This document shows positions 63,276 to 64,000 of a DNA stretch of 64,000 nucleotides, piece by piece (positions within the stretch are counted from its first letter, which is position 1; each line of letters opens with the position of its first letter). The notes below the pieces were generated by a model, which saw nothing but the letters and a program-made list of their open reading frames with translations, had not been told where the DNA came from and did not search any database. The translations under genes and the position numbers were made by a program. Source of the DNA: Acetobacter nitrogenifigens DSM 23921 = NBRC 105050 (lineage in GTDB: Bacteria; Pseudomonadota; Alphaproteobacteria; Acetobacterales; Acetobacteraceae); assembly GCF_000429165.1 (NCBI RefSeq), contig NZ_AUBI01000009.1, forward strand, positions 1 to 64,000. Reading direction: 5' to 3'.

Positions 63276-64000
63276 GTGAGCGAGACGAATCTGCAACGAT
63301 TTTTTCAGGCTCCTCTGAGCGCTGTCGACCCCGACGTCGCAGCTGCGATCGGCGGCGAGATGGTCCGCCAGCGCGAAGGCATCGAACTGATCGCCAGCGA
63401 GAACATGGCGTCCGCCGCGGTGCTTGAGGCGCAGGGAAGCGTTCTCACCAACAAATATGCCGAAGGCTATCCGGGCCGCCGCTATTACGGCGGCTGCTTC
63501 GAGGTGGACAAGGTCGAAGTACTGGCCATCGAGCGCGTGAAGAAGCTGTTCGGCGCGGCCTTCGCCAACGTGCAGCCGCATTCCGGCGCGAACGCCAATC
63601 AGGCCGCCTTCATGGCGACCATCGCGCCGGGCGGCACCGTTCTGGGCATGAGCCTCGCCGCCGGCGGCCATCTGACGCACGGCGCGGCGCCGAACTACTC
63701 CGGCAAATGGTTCAACGCGGTCCAGTATGGCGTCCGTCTTCAGGACGGCGAGCTGGATTACGACGACATGGAGCGTCTGGCGCGCGAGCATAAGCCGAAG
63801 CTGATCGTCGCTGGCGGGTCCGCCTATCCCCGCATCATCGACTTCCCGCGCTTCCGCAAGATCGCGGACGAAGTCGGCGCGAAGCTGATGGTCGACATGG
63901 CGCATTTCGCGGGCCTCGTCGCCGCAGGACTCTATCCCAGCCCGCTGCCGCACGCCGATATCGTCACCAGCACCACGCACAAGACGCTGCGCGGCCCGCG
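63276..64000 (+). CDS. glyA: Serine hydroxymethyltransferase, 5' part
   Basis: The first 241 codons of a PLP enzyme that interconverts serine and glycine with tetrahydrofolate. The GTG at 63276 has AAAAGGATTT upstream. [64 protein letters not shown] and [11 protein letters not shown] (with the PLP-binding Lys) identify it. The gene runs off the right edge of the window. No riboswitch is recognised in the 206 bases before it. Confidence 0.97.
   Translation, partial: MSETNLQRFFQAPLSAVDPDVAAAIGGEMVRQREGIELIASENMASAAVLEAQGSVLTNKYAEGYPGRRYYGGCFEVDKVEVLAIERVKKLFGAAFANVQPHSGANANQAAFMATIAPGGTVLGMSLAAGGHLTHGAAPNYSGKWFNAVQYGVRLQDGELDYDDMERLAREHKPKLIVAGGSAYPRIIDFPRFRKIADEVGAKLMVDMAHFAGLVAAGLYPSPLPHADIVTSTTHKTLRGP

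Noticed and set aside
1..64000. CRISPR array
   Set aside because: No regularly spaced direct repeats were seen and no cas gene is present.

Overview
The window is about 64 kb of a GC-rich alphaproteobacterial chromosome. SecB with a Tim44/TimA-like adaptor, the gyrA-coaD-cyclophilin and rsmD-rluB-tadA-Do protease orders, a GyrA with Ala at the 83-equivalent position and many TonB receptors point to an acetic-acid-bacteria-like member of Acetobacteraceae. This placement is inferred from gene content, not from a search.

Layout. 1-297: end of an IS5-type element cut by the window edge. 1033-11219: N-acetylglucosamine (GlcNAc)/chitooligosaccharide locus: TonB receptor, then an MFS sugar transporter, nagB, a CutC-family gene and a GH20 hexosaminidase as a tightly packed operon, plus a ROK repressor divergent from a ROK sugar kinase. 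No nagA is seen. 11626-18859: housekeeping and redox genes (lipoprotein, secB, histidine phosphatase, Tim44-like protein, beta-class DNA methylase, triheme cytochrome c peroxidase, flavoprotein monooxygenase). 19179-23556: a HisD-family dehydrogenase overlapping an APH-like kinase, with an SDR divergent from them. 23673-23958: a tRNA-Lys(UUU) gene split in its anticodon loop by a 210-nt group I intron. 24029-36449: lytic transglycosylase, uracil-DNA glycosylase-like protein, TPR protein, ispE, GST, gyrA, coaD, cyclophilin.

36775-42696 is visibly more AT-rich and carries a small membrane protein, an AraC regulator, a PhzF-like protein, a polar amino-acid ABC importer and a NylB/beta-lactamase-fold hydrolase. 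42964-54093 returns to GC-rich core genes (DEAD-box helicase, GlxA-type regulator with a divergent HD-domain protein, an SDR that has lost its catalytic residues, YigZ, rsmD, rluB, a PuuD-like amidotransferase, tadA, Do protease). 54218-60714 is a second AT-richer block: TonB receptor, M81 (MlrC-like) peptidase and S12 (MlrB/D-aminopeptidase-like) hydrolase on one strand, with a divergent TetR regulator preceded by two near-identical palindromes. It looks like an uptake-and-hydrolysis locus for an unusual peptide. The window ends with an FMN reductase, an APC permease and the 5' part of glyA.

Strongest points: the intron-split tRNA-Lys, the MlrB/MlrC-like TonB locus, the GlcNAc operon with CutC but no nagA, the HisD/kinase pair, and the SDR pseudoenzyme.
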